Source: DASXUG01 sp964620425
GTDB lineage: Bacteria; Pseudomonadota; Gammaproteobacteria; Burkholderiales; Methylophilaceae
NCBI GenBank assembly: GCA_964620425.1
Contig: CAZUGV010000004.1
Coordinates: forward strand, 1-64,000
Direction: 5' to 3'
DNA length: 64,000 bases
The translations under genes and the position numbers were made by a program. This document shows, one piece after another, positions 1-8,728 of this stretch (its first letter is position 1; each line of letters opens with the position of its first letter). The notes under the pieces are model-generated. The model was not told the origin of the DNA, made no database searches, and was given only the letters and a program-made list of their open reading frames with translations.

Positions 1-53
1 TAGATTAATGTGCTTATTTTAGATTCAATTAATGGGCGTTTTGACACAGCCTC
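1..53. mobile_element. possible insertion-sequence end truncating the RHS gene
   Basis: Read on the minus strand, positions 53 down to 37 give GAGGCTGTGTCAAAACG. This resembles the terminal inverted repeats of several IS families (IS1182- and IS4-like ends often begin GGCTGTGTCAAAA). The RHS frame runs into it and stops within 25 bases. The element body would lie left of the window, so no transposase or second end can be seen. The identification rests on the terminal sequence alone. Confidence 0.3.
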
Positions 54-1606
54 GGTCGATTGGTGAAGTCACAGCTAGAGGTCGTGCTAGCGTAAGTAGT
101 GGTAGAAATCGTCCCGCGTTTATCTTTAACGGTGGCTACTTGATCGAGTGCTGCATAGGTGGTGTCTATAGTGCGGTTTAGCGCATCTTGCTCACGCGTG
201 ACATTGCCAGCGCTGTCTGATGCGCCTGTAAAGGCTTTATCCGCTCGATAACTGTAAGTCGTGGCGTAGCCTAAGCCGTCGTATTTTTTACTACGAATGG
301 CATCATTCTGATTCTCGAACAACAAGACCGCACCGTCAGGTTCTTTAAGTTTGGTCATGCGTCCGTTTTCATCGTAAAAATATTCGCGTATGCCGCCACG
401 GGGGTCTGTCACCCGTGTGGACTTACGATACAAATCATAATCTAACGTATCACCAAATCCGAAGCTGTTAGTTTGCTGGAAAGTTCGACCATTCTCGTAA
501 TAACGAAAGCGAGTTTCTACGTTCAGCCCATCACGTTGCAATGGCTTGGTGATAGAAGTCAGCAAGTGTTTGGGGGCATCGTAACTGTAAGTCAATGACT
601 GCGCCAACGGGTTGGTCATGGTGCGTAAATTGCCAGTCGCATCATACGTGTAAGCCCACTTACGTGCTGTCCAGTCACTCATGTCTTTTAAACGGCCATT
701 GGCATCGTAGGTCAATACTAGGCCTGTACGCCCAGCAATGCCAAGATTGTCAGCAATGGTGGATAGACGGCCGTTGGCATCGTAACTTAGGGTAAGTCGG
801 TTGCCCCAAGCGTCGTCGATATATTTAAGCCGAGAAACAATATTGGGGGTGGTTTTAAGGTTGCCTGTCGGTGTTTCAAAGATATATTTCACCCCATTTC
901 TAAAGTTCAGGGTGTGCTGACCTGCCACTGGGCTATCCAGCACTAGGCTGTCGTAGATACCTTTAGGCGATGTAACAGCAAAACTCGTTTCATTAATCAA
1001 ATAATTCTGCTCGCCACCGCGCTCGTCAGTATAGGTAATAGAGCTGGTTTTGCTGTTGGCATTCTCTGGTTTTTGTGTATTGCTACAATTTGGACAATCC
1101 CCAAAATCATTCGATTTCAAGCGCATTAAATAGCTGTGTGTCCAGCCAAAACCTAAGCCTCTATCGACTTTGGTCGCACTCGGCGCAGAATTATAAGTGC
1201 GCGTAAATACCATATTCAACCCGCTACGCCCACGTATCACCACATCAGTTTCATCATGGTAATTATTACCAGAAACCGTAGAAACAGGGTCAGCGGTACT
1301 TGGCGTGCGAATATTGTCATTATTGACTGAGCCTACTAGCACCTTGTCATTAAACTGGTCATTATTAAAGGTAGGCGTCACTGAAACACCACCGACATTG
1401 ATGGACTTGGCAGGGGTCAGTACGGTAGATCCGTCAACATAGCCACCACCAGCTATATCGCGATGCTGAATAGTTGAGTCAAGTGCCCATGCGTTACCGA
1501 AGAAACTTAAGGCAATCACAAACAAGCCATACTTGATAGGTTGAAAAGTTGCATGTGTGAGATGTTTGTTGACGTTTCTACGCACATGCTGATTTAGATT
1601 TAACAT
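29..1606 (-). CDS. RHS/YD-repeat exported protein, truncated
   Basis: This is an RHS-family protein of about 525 residues. I chose the ATG at 1606 because AGGA lies 9 bases upstream and because it gives a signal peptide ending near GNAWA; a longer frame to 1663 would overlap the upstream gene. The N-terminal part carries a DUF6531-like segment (DVVIRGRSGLNMVFTRTYNS). At least six YD-type repeats follow, such as LSYDANGRL and LTYDANGRL. Full RHS proteins usually exceed 1,200 residues and end in a conserved core plus a variable toxin tip. Here both are missing and the frame ends just after a repeat. It is the last gene of a four-gene minus-strand cluster, 10 bases after its neighbour. It may be a broken copy whose end was lost to an IS. 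Confidence 0.8.
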   Translation of the reverse strand: MLNLNQHVRRNVNKHLTHATFQPIKYGLFVIALSFFGNAWALDSTIQHRDIAGGGYVDGSTVLTPAKSINVGGVSVTPTFNNDQFNDKVLVGSVNNDNIRTPSTADPVSTVSGNNYHDETDVVIRGRSGLNMVFTRTYNSAPSATKVDRGLGFGWTHSYLMRLKSNDFGDCPNCSNTQKPENANSKTSSITYTDERGGEQNYLINETSFAVTSPKGIYDSLVLDSPVAGQHTLNFRNGVKYIFETPTGNLKTTPNIVSRLKYIDDAWGNRLTLSYDANGRLSTIADNLGIAGRTGLVLTYDANGRLKDMSDWTARKWAYTYDATGNLRTMTNPLAQSLTYSYDAPKHLLTSITKPLQRDGLNVETRFRYYENGRTFQQTNSFGFGDTLDYDLYRKSTRVTDPRGGIREYFYDENGRMTKLKEPDGAVLLFENQNDAIRSKKYDGLGYATTYSYRADKAFTGASDSAGNVTREQDALNRTIDTTYAALDQVATVKDKRGTISTTTYASTTSSCDFTNRPRLCQNAH

Positions 1607-1616
1607 GGCTACATTC

Positions 1617-4334
1617 CTAAAAAGGGGTGTTCTTGAGTGGTTTTTTGGCGGTGAGTGGGTCAATAAATTGATCTAAATGATTGAGATCTATATAGCCACC
1701 GCCCGAAACTGCGCCATTATTAGAAATAGCCATGGTAATCTCCCCAAGTTTATCTCCTGTTGGATTTACACCATACGCTTTACGAATGAACACACCAAAT
1801 CGATAAGTTGATCCTTTCACAAGGGTTGTTGGCGTGACAAACTCTACCCATGATTTCGTAGTGTCCCGTACGTACATATCGTTTCGCATTGTCATCACTG
1901 TGTAGGTGTCAATAGCATCACTTGCTGGCGGGTAAGCTCTGAACATACGATTGGTAGTCAAGAAGCCTTTGTTGCGATCAAAATAATCAAATTGAGGTTG
2001 AGAAATTCTCAAGGGAATGATTTTGTTATACCAATCATTTAGAGTCTGTGTAAGCATTTGCGATGGATTACCATAAATGGGAGCGCCTGAACATGTGACC
2101 TCCCATTCCTCTTCAGGGACGAAGTACGTGCTGGGGAGTTTCTTCAAAACTTCTATGAGATCAAAAGTACATTTGGACCAGATATAAAGTCCACTGTTAG
2201 TGGAATAGGTGTACCTACCATATATCCTCTGGAGTGATGTCGCATTGATGCCGATAACACTATCAAGAGTCTCAAAAGACGCCCCTGAGATTGCATTTGT
2301 CCATGTAGCAGGTGCAGTTGTGCCGATCACCAAAGGGGGTGTAGTTGCGCTAAATCCAGAGGGTACAACGTTGGTAAATCCTGTGTCACTATACAAGGTT
2401 GCTACTGTATCTGTACTTTGGTTTTTTTTAGGGTTAATCAAGCTACCACCGTTGGCTAGCGCCATTTGAATACCTCGCACCGTAGAAACAGCATCATAGC
2501 CCGTGAGTTCTTGCCAAATTTCATGTTCTAAAGAAGAGCCAATATGAGAAATAAACTCAAACTGTCTGCTGGAGTAATTAACTGCTGGTTCATTGGCACG
2601 GTACGCACCTCCAAAGGTAATGCCCTTCATATCAATCAAAAGCCCACCTGGTAGAATCGAAAACGCAGTGCCATCCACATATTCAGCTTCATACACTGAA
2701 CTGACCACACCAAGAAAGCCTAGAATCGGTGTTTTGATTTTCATGAGTCTGTCGCTACGCTCTATCTGCTCACGCAGCTTAGCGTAATATTCAGCGGCGG
2801 CAACATAGAGCATTCCGCCCGTCAATGCATCCAGTGCTGGCTTGGTTTCTAATAGCTTAGTGTCGGCAGCATCCCAGCCGTTCCCTGTTAAATCCACGTA
2901 AGGGGTGCAATTTATGCCATCGGCTAAACAACCTGCTTCATTTGGCTTAAATACAATTTTGTATTGGTCATTTGCTGCCAACAACTGATCTGCTGCACGA
3001 TGCACCTGTGACCAGTTAGATGACTCGCCACCTGTAGCGATTAAATAATAGCCACCGACAATCCCGCTATAAGTCGCTGATATAGATCTATCAGCAACTC
3101 CAGAACTAATACTGGGGGCTCCGTCCATTGCAACTGTAAATGAAAACGGCGTACCTATTGGCGGGGGGTTATTCAATAAAACTGAACTACCGAGCGGGCT
3201 AGGAACCTCAGTACCACCAAGACGAATAGCAAAACGACTTCCTGGGTTTTCAAGGGATATTGTAAGTCTCTTGGTTGCAAGTGCAGCAAGCAGTATAGGT
3301 TCTGAGCCACCTACGATGGAAAGACCTGAGCCATTAGATAAAATATATTGCCAATTAAAAATCAAACGTAATGTCTTACCCCATTTTTTCGGCTCAATAC
3401 TGGCTACAACAGCCGTATCATGATCAGCAACCGTATCATAACGACGGATATTGCCGATTACCTTATAGGGTAAAGAAGCAGGTAATAAGCCCTCGCGTAA
3501 TTCAATGATTTTTCCAGCATCTTCAACATCTTCTAATGTTTTGCCAGGATGGTTTGCGCGTAACCATGTACCAATTTGGTCTTCAAGAATAGTGAGTGGA
3601 TTTTTGTCGCGCAGTGCAGGATCGTTATTTTTAATGGCATTGTAATAGGCTGTGTAATCAAAGCTGACCGCATTGTAGGGGTCTAAATTCAGCCCATTAT
3701 AGATTTTTTGTTTAAAGCTGGCATCCAAGGCGATCCAAGTGCAACGAGAGGCATTGGCACTCAAACTGCAATCAATCGCTGGATTCACTGTATTGATGCC
3801 GCGATATTGATCAAAAGGCATAAACGCTTCCGCCCAACTATGCTCAAAATCAACCATAGTGCGATCACTTGAAAGTGTCACCCCTTGTAACCCTTGGTCT
3901 TTAAGTACCTGTATGGCGACATCTATATTAGGAATGCCAAGCCAATTGGTGACCTCTGCTGAGGGGATACGTACTGTAGCTACTGCATATCGTGCGGGGA
4001 TATTTTGTGAGCGCAACATGGCAATAAGTGTGGAAGCAATATCGACATCGCTGCCACGTCGGCCTAAAAAGGTATTCACGGAGCCAGAGCGTGAACCATG
4101 ATAAGGAGAAAACTCAATCGTGTTATGAACGTACTCATAAATTGCTACCGCATTACCAAGCTGGGTAGCCTTATCTCGTAAAGCTTGCGCATCAGCTCCT
4201 GTGTATACAATCTCAGGAGTCTCTCCAATAGTGGCAGCATGCACAGAGCTTAGAGTACACAAACACATAGCAGACAACATCAATATGCTTCGCAATACAG
4301 GCATTCCCACTATTTCTAGCGTATAAAACATCAT
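1617..4334 (-). CDS. exported transglutaminase-fold protein lacking catalytic Cys
   Basis: A 905-residue protein with a signal peptide (hydrophobic about 13-30, cleavage near SSVHA). Residues about 60-210 match the bacterial transglutaminase-like core: LLxxLR..IPARY-type text at about 102-116, the active-site His in FEHSWAEAF (H165) and Asp in WIALDASF (D204). The usual G-x-C-x-D motif reads GSDVD (94-98), so Asp96 replaces the nucleophilic Cys. The domain is therefore probably non-catalytic or has another activity. The remaining 650 residues have no domain I recognise. ATG 4334 follows AAGGAATAAAC and lies 2 bases after the upstream stop, implying one transcript. Transglutaminase-fold proteins encoded beside RHS genes are a recurrent arrangement; a role in RHS export or display is inference. 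Confidence 0.75.
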   Translation of the reverse strand: MMFYTLEIVGMPVLRSILMLSAMCLCTLSSVHAATIGETPEIVYTGADAQALRDKATQLGNAVAIYEYVHNTIEFSPYHGSRSGSVNTFLGRRGSDVDIASTLIAMLRSQNIPARYAVATVRIPSAEVTNWLGIPNIDVAIQVLKDQGLQGVTLSSDRTMVDFEHSWAEAFMPFDQYRGINTVNPAIDCSLSANASRCTWIALDASFKQKIYNGLNLDPYNAVSFDYTAYYNAIKNNDPALRDKNPLTILEDQIGTWLRANHPGKTLEDVEDAGKIIELREGLLPASLPYKVIGNIRRYDTVADHDTAVVASIEPKKWGKTLRLIFNWQYILSNGSGLSIVGGSEPILLAALATKRLTISLENPGSRFAIRLGGTEVPSPLGSSVLLNNPPPIGTPFSFTVAMDGAPSISSGVADRSISATYSGIVGGYYLIATGGESSNWSQVHRAADQLLAANDQYKIVFKPNEAGCLADGINCTPYVDLTGNGWDAADTKLLETKPALDALTGGMLYVAAAEYYAKLREQIERSDRLMKIKTPILGFLGVVSSVYEAEYVDGTAFSILPGGLLIDMKGITFGGAYRANEPAVNYSSRQFEFISHIGSSLEHEIWQELTGYDAVSTVRGIQMALANGGSLINPKKNQSTDTVATLYSDTGFTNVVPSGFSATTPPLVIGTTAPATWTNAISGASFETLDSVIGINATSLQRIYGRYTYSTNSGLYIWSKCTFDLIEVLKKLPSTYFVPEEEWEVTCSGAPIYGNPSQMLTQTLNDWYNKIIPLRISQPQFDYFDRNKGFLTTNRMFRAYPPASDAIDTYTVMTMRNDMYVRDTTKSWVEFVTPTTLVKGSTYRFGVFIRKAYGVNPTGDKLGEITMAISNNGAVSGGGYIDLNHLDQFIDPLTAKKPLKNTPF

Positions 4335-4336
4335 GT

Positions 4337-5053
4337 TTATTCCTTATCCACTATATCTGGCGTAGTCATTGGCACATAATCAAATGGCATTGCTTGAATA
4401 GTGGGGGGGTAGTTATGAGAGTGAGCCTCAGTAATTTGTTTATCACTACTTTCAAGTTGCGCACGTAAGGCTTGTAATTTGGCAAGGCGATTTGCACCTA
4501 CTTCAGTAAGTGCTTCATCCAATTGTCTAGCCCATTTTTGAAACATTTCAGCGCGTTGCTTGCCGATTGGTAATCCCGCTGACTTAATACTGGTGGTTTC
4601 TGATTGATTGTCTTCTGACATTCTTGAGGCGCTAAACGTATGTAAACGTTGAGCTAGAGATTTCGTTTGGATAATCATCGTGTTGCGCTGTCCCAAATCT
4701 TGAGTTCTTAATTTGCGCCCATCAGTATTCTCTTGCGCTTGAGGTGTGAACTGCGAAGCTGTATTTAGATCGGCAGTCATCTGCTGGTCTAAAGTTGCTC
4801 TTAAATTGTCTAGCTCTGCTTGATCGGTGTTGTCGTCACTCCTACTCTTTTTTGCAACTAAGATATGACGACCGATAGTGCGTATGGCATTGATCTGAAC
4901 AGGCGATAAAGCTCTCGACGTAGTTAGGTTGGGATTGGCATCTTGAGATAAGTTACGTTCCTCAGCATAGGCATTCGATGCCAGTAGAGGAATTATTAAA
5001 AGTATCACGACCCTGCTGAGTCGTTTCGAATTGTGAAAAGAAATGAACTCCAT
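4337..5053 (-). CDS. exported coiled-coil protein of unknown function
   Basis: A 238-residue protein starting at ATG 5053, preceded by AGAGGGG, a strong ribosome binding site. The longer frame to 5101 would overlap the upstream gene and lacks one. The N-terminus is a signal peptide (basic KRLSR, hydrophobic VVILLIIPLLA, cleavage near SNAYA). The mature part is rich in Gln, Asp, Ser and Ala, with long stretches likely to be helical (about 95-130 and 165-215). It has no Cys after the signal and no motif I recognise. It sits between the LRR/helical-repeat protein and the transglutaminase-fold protein, with gaps of 10 and 2 bases, so it probably works with them at the cell surface or in the periplasm. 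Confidence 0.65.
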   Translation of the reverse strand: MEFISFHNSKRLSRVVILLIIPLLASNAYAEERNLSQDANPNLTTSRALSPVQINAIRTIGRHILVAKKSRSDDNTDQAELDNLRATLDQQMTADLNTASQFTPQAQENTDGRKLRTQDLGQRNTMIIQTKSLAQRLHTFSASRMSEDNQSETTSIKSAGLPIGKQRAEMFQKWARQLDEALTEVGANRLAKLQALRAQLESSDKQITEAHSHNYPPTIQAMPFDYVPMTTPDIVDKE

Positions 5054-5063
5054 ATTAACCCCT

Positions 5064-6395
5064 CTAATCGTTGCTACGTCTACGCTGGGTACGCCCAGCA
5101 ATTCCCATCAAACTAGCGCCCAAGGCAGCTAACGCCCAAAATGGCAACGGCACATCGCCGCTGCTAGCTACCGCTGTGCCACCAGAGCATCCAGGACAAG
5201 GGTTACCGCTTAGATCTTTTTGTGTCAGTCCAGTCAACCCAGCAATTGGACTAGCATCGGCAATTGCATTATTACTTGCCAACAGCGTGGTTAAATTTGT
5301 AGCATATTGCAGCCCCGACAGACTGGTGACACCGAGACCACTTATGTCCAGATAGGTTAGATTAGCTAGTTCACCCTGATTGAGCTGCGCCATTGACGAA
5401 CGCCCTAAAGCTTGATTGATCGCTCGGCGTAATGCAGCATCGGGAATATCTACGCGGGTCAGATTTGCAACCGTATCTTTGCCTTCAGCCTCCGCAAACG
5501 CTTGCACAATAATCCCTGCCGTGAAGATGCCTGCATCGAAACCACCATCGGCTCTTTGCATAGATACCAATGAGTTGAGCAAGGCTTTTGCATCAGCCGA
5601 GTTAGGGTCTACTCGCAGGTAGGCTAAAGCCGTAGCTGCGCGAACATGGGGTGGTGATGAGGTTGTCACTTTGGTTTTTAATGTTGCAATGGCGTTCGCT
5701 ATTGGCGCAGCCAATGTTGAATCTGTTGTTTTATAACCTGCCAGTGCCTGAACCACGCGTGCTGTCGTGTAAGCATCTGCACTATAGGAGCCATCAGTGT
5801 TAGCTCCTGAAGGCCAGCCTTGGTTACCACTAGCACTGAATTGAGTAGCTTTTAAATAAGCAATGGCCTGACTGCTATTAAAGGATGCGCCCACCGTGTG
5901 TAATGCATCTAAAGCCAGCGCTGTATCAAGAGGGGACGCATGGTAGTCTTTGCTAAGTGCCCAACCTACTTGCCCAGCAACTGGCGTGGATACCGCAGCC
6001 AATAAAGCATCTATATCTTTTTGCGCACTGGATTGATTGGCACGCAATACCAATAATCGACGTGCACGGGCATCAATGTTTTTGGGGTCATGGTTTTCAA
6101 TCCATGTTTGGCCTGCATAATAAGCGGGCAAACGACGATTAGCTTGATTTAACGCCAGCACTGCTTCAGCGGTTTGGAGGAATGTACGAACCTCAGAAGC
6201 GTCTAACCAGCTCCCGTCACTAGCATCTTGAGAAGATTCAAGCCATGCGGCTGCATTCTGAATCGGCGCGGCATACACCCCTGCATTTACGGCATTTGAG
6301 AAAGTAAATGCGCTCATACTTGCAATCACAATTAGCCTCCATTTTTGCAGGAGCATTTGATTGAAGCCTATATAGTCGTAATTCAATGAATGCAT
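5064..6395 (-). CDS. exported helical-repeat and LRR protein with C-terminal sorting tail
   Basis: A 443-residue protein, first gene of the exported cluster. Residues about 40-310 contain repeats with prenyltransferase/squalene-cyclase-like text (AAWLESSQDASDGSW, GGFDAGIFTAG), a fold used by many non-enzymatic secreted proteins. Residues about 315-400 form a short leucine-rich-repeat block (LTYLDISGLGVTSLSGL, NLTTLLASNNAI). The C-terminus has the three-part layout of surface sorting signals: a Pro-containing motif (DVPLPFW), a hydrophobic helix (ALAALGASLMGIAG) and an Arg-rich tail. That predicts processing by an exosortase- or rhombosortase-type protease, but none is encoded here. The start could be 6395 or the internal ATG at 6356; both give a signal peptide. 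Confidence 0.7.
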   Translation of the reverse strand: MHSLNYDYIGFNQMLLQKWRLIVIASMSAFTFSNAVNAGVYAAPIQNAAAWLESSQDASDGSWLDASEVRTFLQTAEAVLALNQANRRLPAYYAGQTWIENHDPKNIDARARRLLVLRANQSSAQKDIDALLAAVSTPVAGQVGWALSKDYHASPLDTALALDALHTVGASFNSSQAIAYLKATQFSASGNQGWPSGANTDGSYSADAYTTARVVQALAGYKTTDSTLAAPIANAIATLKTKVTTSSPPHVRAATALAYLRVDPNSADAKALLNSLVSMQRADGGFDAGIFTAGIIVQAFAEAEGKDTVANLTRVDIPDAALRRAINQALGRSSMAQLNQGELANLTYLDISGLGVTSLSGLQYATNLTTLLASNNAIADASPIAGLTGLTQKDLSGNPCPGCSGGTAVASSGDVPLPFWALAALGASLMGIAGRTQRRRSND

Positions 6396-6887
6396 ACGAA
6401 TATTCTCTACTCAAAGATTTATCGGTATGCTATTTACAAAATATTACAAGCGTTAGTTTTGCACCATTGGCATTTTATTGGACTTGTATTGATCTTAAAG
6501 GAGTTAAGTTCAGGTATTTAAATGATTTTTTAATCTGCTCTTAGCAACCAAGAAGACTATAGATAATTAAGAATTATTTGTGAAAGTTTTATGTAATAGA
6601 CTGGTGTGTGACATCTACTGAAAATAGGTGGGGCAGTTCAATGCGACTAGGTGGTGCATTGGATGCGATTATTAATAACTGGTCGTATATAAGTTTTTAA
6701 TTATTCTTTCAGTCGGTAAATAATCATTCCGTCAAATTTTTACATATTAATTTTTCTGATTAAATGCTATGGAACGCACTAAAATCCTCTTACAATGGAT
6801 ATTGTTTAAGATATTATCATGACTTAAAATACTCTAGCCAGCTATATAATATAAATTTTCAATAAAACAACCGAAATTTCAAAAATT
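6396..6887. other. AT-rich divergent intergenic region
   Basis: This 492-bp stretch separates the minus-strand exported cluster from plus-strand genes and must hold promoters for both. I see no convincing gene. It contains two imperfect direct copies of a segment of about 22 bases near 6626-6675 (TAGGTGGGGCAGTTC.. and TAGGTGGTGCATTGG..) and, at its right end, the promoter-like element described separately. The rest is A+T-rich sequence. Confidence 0.5.
6819..6850 (+). promoter_or_regulatory. promoter with shared TAGC-CA-GCTA operator-like box
   Basis: ATGACT at 6819 and TATATA at 6843 (or TATAAT at 6845) form a sigma70-like promoter 38 bases upstream of the 340-residue gene. The bases between and over the -10 (TCTAGCCAGCTATA, 6833-6846) recur exactly at 7937-7950 before the next gene. 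The box contains the inverted repeat TAGC-CA-GCTA, which suggests a repressor site overlapping the promoter. Confidence 0.5.
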
Positions 6888-7910
6888 ATGCCTACTACAC
6901 TGAAGTTAACTAGAGACGAAGAATCACTTTGGATCACAAAACCACTAGCTGAAATTGAAGCAGGAAAATTACTACCTTGGCCTAAAGTTGGGCAACTACT
7001 TCATATAGTTTCAGCCTCGGAGTATTGGAGGAATACCGCGCCAGCTATGGTTAGCTGGATTAAAGACAGAGAGGTAAAGCTTAAAGTTAAGGAAAGCACA
7101 GCATGGCGTTATCTAGCGGCTGCTCGCTATTACAATGAGTTGAGCAAAAAGTTAGCGCGACATATGGAGTTTGCTGACATTCTCGACCTTGATCCAAGCA
7201 TTAGCCCAGAAAGCTTGGAAATTCTTAGAAAGCTTGAAAGAGTATTATCAGATAAAGACTTCATTGCCACTGCTAAAAACTTAATTCAACACAAGACCCT
7301 TGGACGTGAGGAACTTCGCCAGACTTGGCAAAACTATCGCCCAATATTGCAAGGTAGGACTGCACGTGGAATAAACAAAGACGCAGACCCAGAATTTGAT
7401 CCCAAAAGTACCACCCAGGTGAAAATGCTAGAAAAAGCTAAGTTAATTGATGCCATTCATCAATCTAAGGGTGAATGGGCTGGTTCAGGAGATGGCAGAG
7501 TTTACGAAACGTTTATGGAAGTCGTGCCACTTCACCAATCTAGCGAGCACGATCATGTCATTTTTGACATGATCGTTGTAGCCCAAGAAGTTAACACTTC
7601 AAAAATTGGTACACACGGCATCATCCTGATCACCGAGCGCTATGACGATCACTTAACCAGTCAAACTGAAATATATTCTAAATATTGCAACTACCTATGG
7701 TTTGCATTTAGCGGTCATTTTCCTCCAGAATTCGCGGACCGTATCGATAAGAATGTTGGCATATTGACCATGCTTTCTGATCGACTCATACCTACAAGGC
7801 CAGCAAATAAAAATGATTGGTATGCAAAAACCAATCATGAACTCATGAATGCACTTTTATTAAAAGCGCTCAAAGTGGACAGAAAAAAATCTAAAAAAAT
7901 TAAAAAATAA
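6888..7910 (+). CDS. unknown protein with C-terminal MmcB/PD-(D/E)XK-like region
   Basis: A 340-residue soluble protein with a Lys-rich C-terminus (KKSKKIKK). It has no signal peptide and is largely helical from about 20 to 180. Residues about 230-315 resemble the MmcB/DUF1052-type nuclease fold: a strand-rich segment, then YSKYCNYLWFAFSGHFPPEF and NVGILTMLSDR, matching the family pattern of a hydrophobic strand, a Pro and a V-G-L/I strand. The E-x-K expected of an active nuclease is not obvious (ILITERYDD), so activity is doubtful. No good Shine-Dalgarno precedes the ATG. It shares a promoter box with the downstream lipoprotein gene. The fold assignment is inference from pattern only. Confidence 0.55.
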   Translation: MPTTLKLTRDEESLWITKPLAEIEAGKLLPWPKVGQLLHIVSASEYWRNTAPAMVSWIKDREVKLKVKESTAWRYLAAARYYNELSKKLARHMEFADILDLDPSISPESLEILRKLERVLSDKDFIATAKNLIQHKTLGREELRQTWQNYRPILQGRTARGINKDADPEFDPKSTTQVKMLEKAKLIDAIHQSKGEWAGSGDGRVYETFMEVVPLHQSSEHDHVIFDMIVVAQEVNTSKIGTHGIILITERYDDHLTSQTEIYSKYCNYLWFAFSGHFPPEFADRIDKNVGILTMLSDRLIPTRPANKNDWYAKTNHELMNALLLKALKVDRKKSKKIKK

Positions 7911-7923
7911 AGTGTCTTTTTAT

Positions 7924-7952
7924 TTGACTGATAAGGTCTAGCCAGCTATAGT
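7924..7952 (+). promoter_or_regulatory. sigma70 promoter with shared operator-like box
   Basis: TTGACT (7924-7929), a 17-base spacer and TATAGT (7947-7952) make a near-consensus sigma70 promoter 24 bases before the lipoprotein ATG. The spacer end and -10 contain TCTAGCCAGCTATA (7937-7950), identical to 6833-6846. Both copies are followed by TAATAT and TTTTCAA. Confidence 0.65.
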
Positions 7953-7976
7953 TAATATTTTCAACAGGAGAACATC

Positions 7977-8429
7977 ATGAGTCAATATGAAAAAATAGCT
8001 TCAAATAGACAACAAACCCTAACAAAAAAGCACCAGCGATTAAGAGTATGCGGCTTGGCACTTTGCTTATTTGGTGCAGTGCAACTAACGGGCTGTGCTA
8101 GTTACGGTAACCAAAAAATCAAAGATCAAACCCAAGCCTCGATCAGTCAAACCCTCACAGAAGGCAAGACCACTAAAGATGAAGTGAAGACTGCTTTAGG
8201 TAATGCGGATGCAGTCTCATTTACCGATAGTGGTAATGAAATCTGGACATATAAATTTACCAAGCAAACACCACACGCTAGAAACTTCATCCCCGTGGTG
8301 AATTGGTTCTCCCGTGGAGCTGATCGTAAAACCAAAGAAGTTGTGATCATGTTTGATAAAAACAACATCGTATCTAAGTACACCATGCGTGAATCTGAAG
8401 ATGTGATTAAGGCTGGCATCGCTGAATAA
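7977..8429 (+). CDS. SmpA/OmlA (BamE)-like lipoprotein
   Basis: A 150-residue lipoprotein with a long basic N-region, a hydrophobic segment and the lipobox LTGC. The mature part resembles the SmpA/OmlA fold: a helical start (SQTLTEGKTTKDEVKTALGNAD) followed by strands (EIWTYKF, KEVVIMFDKNNIVSKYTM). BamE itself is shorter and is normally encoded near fur or recN, so this is probably a paralogue of the fold rather than the assembly-machine subunit. ATG 7977 is preceded by AACAGGAGAACATC, a good ribosome binding site. A strong terminator follows directly. The preceding 340-residue gene carries the same promoter box. Confidence 0.75.
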   Translation: MSQYEKIASNRQQTLTKKHQRLRVCGLALCLFGAVQLTGCASYGNQKIKDQTQASISQTLTEGKTTKDEVKTALGNADAVSFTDSGNEIWTYKFTKQTPHARNFIPVVNWFSRGADRKTKEVVIMFDKNNIVSKYTMRESEDVIKAGIAE

Positions 8430-8437
8430 AATCGTTT

Positions 8438-8460
8438 GCCGCCTGCGGGCGGCTTCTTTA
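8438..8460 (+). terminator. Rho-independent terminator
   Basis: GCCGCC (8438-8443), loop TGCG, GGCGGC (8448-8453), then TTCTTT. It lies 8 bases after the lipoprotein stop codon. Confidence 0.85.
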
Positions 8461-8479
8461 ATGGAAGAAAGGAATAATC

Positions 8480-8728
8480 ATGAGTTTTATTACTTGGATG
8501 GAAAGTTTTTTTGAGACTGATACCAGTTGCCATGGAATTGATTTCAACCCAGCGACTGGGCTACCAATGTCTGCTGACTCAGGTATTGATGTTGGTGGAA
8601 GTGCTTATGGCACCGACATTCATGAGCAATCATTTTTTGAGCATGGCCATACAAGCTATCACGAAGGCTGCTTCAGTTCTACTATTAATAACGACTGGCA
8701 TTCTGGGGGTACGTCATGGGAATCATGA
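8480..8728 (+). CDS. small protein with NPATGLPM-type motif
   Basis: An 82-residue protein with a ribosome binding site (GAAAGGAATAATC) before the ATG. It is polar and rich in Ser, Gly and His. The segment NPATGLPM..GIDVGGSAYGTD is one I recall from many short proteobacterial hypothetical proteins, often on phages or plasmids, which supports a real gene; no function is known to me. It overlaps the next gene by four bases (ATGA), so the two are probably translationally coupled. Confidence 0.6.
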   Translation: MSFITWMESFFETDTSCHGIDFNPATGLPMSADSGIDVGGSAYGTDIHEQSFFEHGHTSYHEGCFSSTINNDWHSGGTSWES

